Source: Verrucomicrobiales bacterium (lineage in GTDB: Bacteria > Verrucomicrobiota > Verrucomicrobiia > Verrucomicrobiales > DEV007). Taken from it: 26,676 bases of DNA. The stretch spans positions 1 to 26,676 of the forward strand of contig JAKISY010000066.1 in assembly GCA_021648365.1 (NCBI GenBank), in the 5' to 3' direction. A model generated the notes under the pieces. The model was not told the DNA's origin. It saw only the letters and a list, made by a program, of their open reading frames with translations, and did no database searches. Within the stretch, counting starts at the first letter, position 1. Every line of letters starts with the position of its first letter. The translations under genes were made by a program, and so were the position numbers. Shown here piece by piece: positions 23,797-26,676 of the stretch.

Positions 23797-23933
23797 GGAG
23801 GGGCAAGTTCCACCTTGCCTTCACCCTCAAGCACAGTGATCCCTCGAACCCACCATCCCACTATCAACCGCGTTTCATCTGTCGCACCACCAATCCGGCA
23901 CACTACGTAAGGCACGCAGGCGCGTGCCCCTCC
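23797..23933. repeat. REP/MITE-like element, copy 2
   Basis: A 137-bp element with the same arms as 22042-22110 but in reverse order: GGAGGGG with hairpin GGCAAG-N6-CTTGCC at the left (23797-23819), hairpin GGCACG-N6-CGTGCC with CCCCTCC at the right (23911-23933). The 23-nt left arm is identical to the complement of the right arm of copy 1. The middle is longer (91 nt) and unrelated. An extra GCCCCTCCA at 23775-23783 can also pair with the left arm. It lies between the divergent esterase-like and amidase genes, so it may affect their promoters. Confidence 0.72.
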
Positions 23934-23937
23934 TATT

Positions 23938-23968
23938 CTCTGATATTGCAAATTGCGAAAATTTGTGG
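23938..23968 (+). repeat. 31-bp imperfect direct repeat, copy B
   Basis: Partner of 23737-23767. It ends just before the amidase start and includes an in-frame TTG (23953) that could be mistaken for the start of that gene. Confidence 0.65.
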
Positions 23969-23979
23969 TTTTCTATGAC

Positions 23980-24702
23980 ATGCCTTTCGCACCCAATCAA
24001 AGCCTCCATCGCAGCCTTACTTTATGCGCATTGTTTCTCTGCCTGGCACTTTTGCCTTCCTGCGCGAGTTCGGGTGGCAGAACTCCTCGCAAGGCGAAAG
24101 CCTGGGAAGCACAGCTAGGTCCTGTGCCTAAGAGCAAAATTTCTCCGCAGGCGATGTCGAAATCCGCCAATGTGCGGCGCAGCTACATCCCGCGCGGACG
24201 CTATGGGCGACGCAAACACCGTCCGATGAACCCTACTTACATCACCATTCACAGCACCCAGAATTATACCGGTGATGCTTGGGCTCACGCCAAGGCACTG
24301 CGACGCGGAGCTTTGCGTGGAGGCACGATTGGTTATCTCTGCTGGCATTTCACCGTGCAGCAAGACGTCGCCGTGCAGCACATCCCCACCAGCGAGCGCG
24401 GTGAGCACGCCGACTTTGATGGGCCGGGCAATCGCAACTCGATAGCGATCGAGATGTGCGAGCATCGTGGCAATAGCCAAGCGCAAACATTGGAACGCAC
24501 CGCTAAACTAACAGCCTCATTGATGTATTATCACAAAATCCCACTTTCTCACGTGGTGCCGCACTACCACTGGCCACGGCGCGGCTATTCTACGCCGCAT
24601 AAAAACTGTCCGCATTATCTACTGGATAACGGCAGACCAGGCCCTACTTGGCAATGGTTCAAGCGTCGCGTGGGCGAACACTACAAGCGCATCGCTAAGT
24701 GA
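23980..24702 (+). CDS. Lipoprotein N-acetylmuramoyl-L-alanine amidase (Amidase_2)
   Basis: A 240-residue protein started at ATG 23980, since the longer TTG start lies in a repeat. A type II signal peptide ends in the lipobox L-L-P-S-C28, so the protein is membrane-anchored through lipid. Residues about 60-80 are a basic linker (many Arg/Lys). The Amidase_2 fold follows: Y-I-T-I-H91-S-T, G-Y-L-C-W-H-F, N-S-I-A-I-E-M-C, and V-V-P-H195-Y-H-W through C210-P. H91, H195 (or H197) and C210 are the expected zinc ligands, as in T7-lysozyme/PGRP-type amidases, which cut the bond between N-acetylmuramate and L-alanine in peptidoglycan. It is probably a wall-remodelling or recycling enzyme. It converges with the DUF6172 gene, one base apart. 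Confidence 0.9.
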   Translation: MPFAPNQSLHRSLTLCALFLCLALLPSCASSGGRTPRKAKAWEAQLGPVPKSKISPQAMSKSANVRRSYIPRGRYGRRKHRPMNPTYITIHSTQNYTGDAWAHAKALRRGALRGGTIGYLCWHFTVQQDVAVQHIPTSERGEHADFDGPGNRNSIAIEMCEHRGNSQAQTLERTAKLTASLMYYHKIPLSHVVPHYHWPRRGYSTPHKNCPHYLLDNGRPGPTWQWFKRRVGEHYKRIAK

Positions 24703-24703
24703 T

Positions 24704-25009
24704 TCACTCCCTGCCACCCACTTTAGGCCTTTTGCTTCTACACGCAGGCCTAGCGAGGATTTCTATGTAAAAAGATTGCAGACCTTGCTCTTCCGCCTCG
24801 CTGATATATTTGCCAATTTCTGCCAGATGAATGTTTTTTGCTTTTTCACCACTGGGTCCAAACTTGCAATCGAAGTCCCAAAAATCGGCCTCTTCTGGTA
24901 GCTTCTTATTGCGCTCCCGTTTGATGTATTTTTTCACATCTCGCCTCACCGCCTCTACCATGCGCGCAGGTTTGATTTTAGGATGTGTCAGATCGAATGT
25001 CTTTTTCAT
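24704..25009 (-). CDS. DUF6172-family protein
   Basis: A 101-residue protein started at ATG 25009, giving M-K-K-T-F-D-L-T-H-P-K-I. It matches from memory the small DUF6172 family, whose hallmarks are M-K-K-T-F, R-x-V-E-A-V-R, K-R-E-R-N-K-K-L-P, D-F-W-D-F-D-C-K-F-G and S-F-Y-I-E-I-L-A. The frame is open for 65 more codons upstream, but that extension has no family similarity. It has many charged residues and no signal peptide, so it is cytosolic. The function of the family is unknown. It overlaps nothing and ends one base from the convergent amidase gene, within the small palindrome AGTGATTCACT. Confidence 0.85.
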   Translation of the reverse strand: MKKTFDLTHPKIKPARMVEAVRRDVKKYIKRERNKKLPEEADFWDFDCKFGPSGEKAKNIHLAEIGKYISEAEEQGLQSFYIEILARPACRSKRPKVGGRE

Positions 25010-25249
25010 GGTATTGGCCAAAGGTATATAACAGCAGGCTTCCAGAGTCGATCTGTATTTATGCCTAGCTGCTACTACCCATACTTTGCATTTAGGGTCA
25101 CGGCAATCAATGAATCCACCCAGCTGATGATTGCAAACTATAACACCCACACCTTTCTTGGTTGCTTTTATAGGCTTCAGAACCAAGCTAGCCGCTCTTT
25201 TCACAAGCAGGGTTTGCCAGTCTTTAGGTGTAATGCTACAGATGAAATC

Positions 25250-25948
25250 ATGAACTTACCTAAATACTCTATTTTGACCGCCGTTTTGGCACTCACCTTC
25301 AGCACTGCGATCGTCAACGCCGACGACAACAACACTTTAAACTCTGCTGAAAAGAAAGCCGGTTGGACTTTGCTTTTTGATGGCAAAGACGCCAGCCCAC
25401 ATTGGCGCAACTTCAAAAAAGAGGGCATCAGCGATGGTTGGAAAGTCGAAAATGGCGAGCTCAGCCGTTACAAAAAAGGTGCTGGCGACATCATCACCAA
25501 AAAACAGTTCGATGCTTTTGAACTGACTCTTGATTTCAAGATTTCCAAAGGCGGTAATAGCGGGCTGATGTTCCATGTCACTGAAGAAGAATCTACTCCA
25601 TGGCGCACGGGTCCTGAAATCCAAATCCAAGACAATGTCGATGGCCATGACCCACAGAAAGCGGGGTGGCTCTATCAGCTCTACAAAGCAGATAGCGACG
25701 CCACCAACCCAGCTGGAGAATGGAATACCCTGCGTATTTTGATCACTCCTGAAAAGTGTGTGCACTGGATGAATGGCAAAAAATACGTCGAGTATGTGAA
25801 AGGGTCCAAAGACTGGGATGAAAAAGTCGCCGCTAGCAAGTTCTCAAAGTTTGCTAAATTTGGCAAAGCGACCAAAGGACACATCTGTCTTCAGGATCAC
25901 AACAACTTGGTTTCTTTTCGCAATATCAAAATTCGCGAAGTGAAGTGA
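25250..25948 (+). CDS. Secreted DUF1080 (3-keto-disaccharide hydrolase-like) protein
   Basis: A 232-residue product started at 25250, where M-N-L-P-K-Y begins a signal peptide ending about V-N-A24. The open frame upstream to 24983 is rejected for lack of a signal. The rest is one DUF1080 domain, a concanavalin-like beta-sandwich: W-T-L-L-F-D-G-K-D, W-K-V-E-N-G-E-L, F-E-L-T-L-D-F-K-I-S-K-G-G-N-S-G-L-M-F and a final I-C-L-Q-D-H. The domain is very abundant in Planctomycetota and Verrucomicrobiota, and some members cleave 3-keto-glycosides in sugar degradation. It ends 13 bp from the convergent gntK stop, which may suggest sugar-related context but is not evidence of a joint pathway. Confidence 0.92.
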   Translation: MNLPKYSILTAVLALTFSTAIVNADDNNTLNSAEKKAGWTLLFDGKDASPHWRNFKKEGISDGWKVENGELSRYKKGAGDIITKKQFDAFELTLDFKISKGGNSGLMFHVTEEESTPWRTGPEIQIQDNVDGHDPQKAGWLYQLYKADSDATNPAGEWNTLRILITPEKCVHWMNGKKYVEYVKGSKDWDEKVAASKFSKFAKFGKATKGHICLQDHNNLVSFRNIKIREVK

Positions 25949-25961
25949 TACCTATTCAGGA

Positions 25962-26492
25962 TCACTCAGCTAACTGATCTCGTAATCGATCTACTATACT
26001 GCGGATGCTGCTTTCGATGTTGACGGTGATCACCGACTCATCGCTCTCTGGCAGCTCCAGGATATCGAATTGACTGCGCAATAAATCCGGCGGCATGTAT
26101 TCATGGTCACGCTTTTGCATTCGATTCAAAATAAGATCAAAATCTCCTTCTAAATGAACGAAAACAGCACTAGGGAATCCCGCGATTAACAAATCTCGAT
26201 ACATTCGCTTCAGTCCCGAGCAAGCGACCACAACGGGCGCCGATTCAGTCCGCCTTACTTGCTGACGGATCAACTCAAACCACGGCAAGCGATCCTCATC
26301 ATCCAAAGCGATACCGGCGCGCATTTTTTCTTTGTTAGCGACAGGGTGCAAATCGTCTCCATCGATGAAAACACCACCCAAAGCTTTTGCCAACAAATTT
26401 CCAATCACACTCTTACCGCAGCCTGATACCCCCATCAGGTAGATCGGACTTGCGCCAGATCTACCTTTATTAAAATCATCGCTGGGTTTCAT
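25962..26492 (-). CDS. gntK: Gluconokinase
   Basis: A 176-residue P-loop kinase of the gluconate kinase family, close to the usual 165-175 residues. It phosphorylates D-gluconate with ATP to 6-phosphogluconate, feeding the pentose phosphate or Entner-Doudoroff route. Visible are the Walker A loop G21-V-S-G-C-G-K-S28, the family motif F-I-D-G-D-D-L-H-P (42-50) with N-K-x-K-M, L-x-D-E-D-R-L-P-W, and A-C-S-G-L-K-R-M-Y-R. Adenylate kinase or shikimate kinase are excluded by the D-G-D-x-L-H-P motif. The gene is followed by the convergent DUF1080 gene. A group II intron ends 62 bp upstream on the same strand, so the native promoter may have been separated from it. Confidence 0.95.
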   Translation of the reverse strand: MKPSDDFNKGRSGASPIYLMGVSGCGKSVIGNLLAKALGGVFIDGDDLHPVANKEKMRAGIALDDEDRLPWFELIRQQVRRTESAPVVVACSGLKRMYRDLLIAGFPSAVFVHLEGDFDLILNRMQKRDHEYMPPDLLRSQFDILELPESDESVITVNIESSIRSIVDRLRDQLAE

Positions 26493-26553
26493 AGGGATTG
26501 ATAAATTAAATCAATGGTGATTGTTCTACTCTCCATGCTGAGAAAGACGGAGG

Positions 26554-26676
26554 ATAGGGGTAGGAACGACGCATTGATTTGCGCCGCCCCTCCCTCCGAA
26601 CCGTGCGTGCGGATCTCCCGCACACGGCTCTCCGGTCAGTGTTTTACTCCTCTAAGGAGACTCTTCTCTTCCTCTC
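26554..26676 (-). mobile_element. Group II intron, 3' end (domains V and VI), cut by window edge
   Basis: On the minus strand, 26598-26630 folds as a 33-nt domain V: GAGCCGTG paired with CACGGTTC, a CG bulge on the 3' side, then TGCGG/CCGCA around a GAGAT loop. It holds the AGC catalytic triad and is one base shorter than the usual 34. Domain VI follows (26555-26597), with CGGCGCA/TGCGTCG pairing and a bulged A in CCTACC (complement of 26561), seven bases from a 3' end TAT at about 26554, the correct branch-point distance. The rest of the intron, and its 5' end, lie beyond 26676. Identification rests on secondary structure seen by eye. Confidence 0.82.
26644..26676 (-). CDS. Possible C-terminal end of the intron-encoded reverse transcriptase
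   Basis: Ten codons (E-R-K-R-R-V-S-L-E-E) run from the window edge to TAA at 26644-26646, 14 bp before domain V. Intron-encoded maturase/reverse transcriptases commonly end just ahead of domain V, and this basic tail would fit. The fragment is far too short to identify on its own. Confidence 0.3.
   Translation of the reverse strand, partial: ERKRRVSLEE

Noticed and set aside
23953..23979. Nine extra codons (TTG start) at the amidase N terminus
   Set aside because: They lie in the 31-bp direct repeat and would push the signal peptide inward; ATG 23980 is better.
25010..25204. 65-codon upstream extension of the DUF6172 gene
   Set aside because: Family similarity begins exactly at M-K-K-T-F (25009); the extension has no recognisable features.

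Overview
The window looks like a chromosomal segment from a member of the Verrucomicrobiota, probably Verrucomicrobiales-like. This is an inference. It rests on the DUF58/BatA/DUF4175-like/GATase-like/caspase-like gene train and the DUF1080 and DUF6172 proteins, all familiar from the Planctomycetota-Verrucomicrobiota group, and on the near absence of Shine-Dalgarno sequences. Almost every gene is on the minus strand. Only the tRNA, the amidase and the DUF1080 gene are on plus.

Layout. At 85-201 two converging terminators close the left edge and the gene of a small outer-membrane barrel protein (241-1221, minus). At 1468-4203 (minus) is a compact five-gene cluster: two Roadblock/LC7 proteins, a protoglobin, a bacteriohemerythrin and a second, degenerate globin. 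It looks like a cytoplasmic O2/NO-sensing module with no visible output enzyme and is the best candidate for an undescribed system. At 4361-14581 (minus) is a membrane-anchored gene train in the order DUF58, BatA-like VWA protein, DUF4175-like protein, GATase-like protein, caspase-like protein. Its DUF4175-like gene is split by an in-frame amber codon, and no MoxR ATPase gene lies beside it. At 14722-15373 are tRNA-Ser(GCU), a duplicated tRNA 3' end and a perfect 56-bp palindrome that probably ends transcription from both sides.

At 15374-21915 (minus) lie metH, the remnant of a large DNA methyltransferase gene bounded by phrase-like repeats, and leuA. Upstream of leuA is a leucine-rich leader peptide followed by an intrinsic terminator, which is a classical attenuation arrangement. 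At 22042-23968 a secreted esterase-like hydrolase gene is bracketed by two inverted copies of a REP/MITE-like element. The right end carries a lipoprotein amidase, a DUF6172 protein, a secreted DUF1080 protein, gluconate kinase (gntK) and, cut by the window edge, the 3' end (domains V and VI) of a group II intron inserted just upstream of gntK.

How the genes fit together. The DUF58-to-caspase-like train should build one envelope complex. The Roadblock/globin/hemerythrin genes probably form one sensor. metH and leuA are separate biosynthetic units. The rest are single genes. The intergenic spaces are unusually rich in short repeat families, and several of the odd features (truncated methyltransferase, duplicated tRNA end, intron) sit among them.
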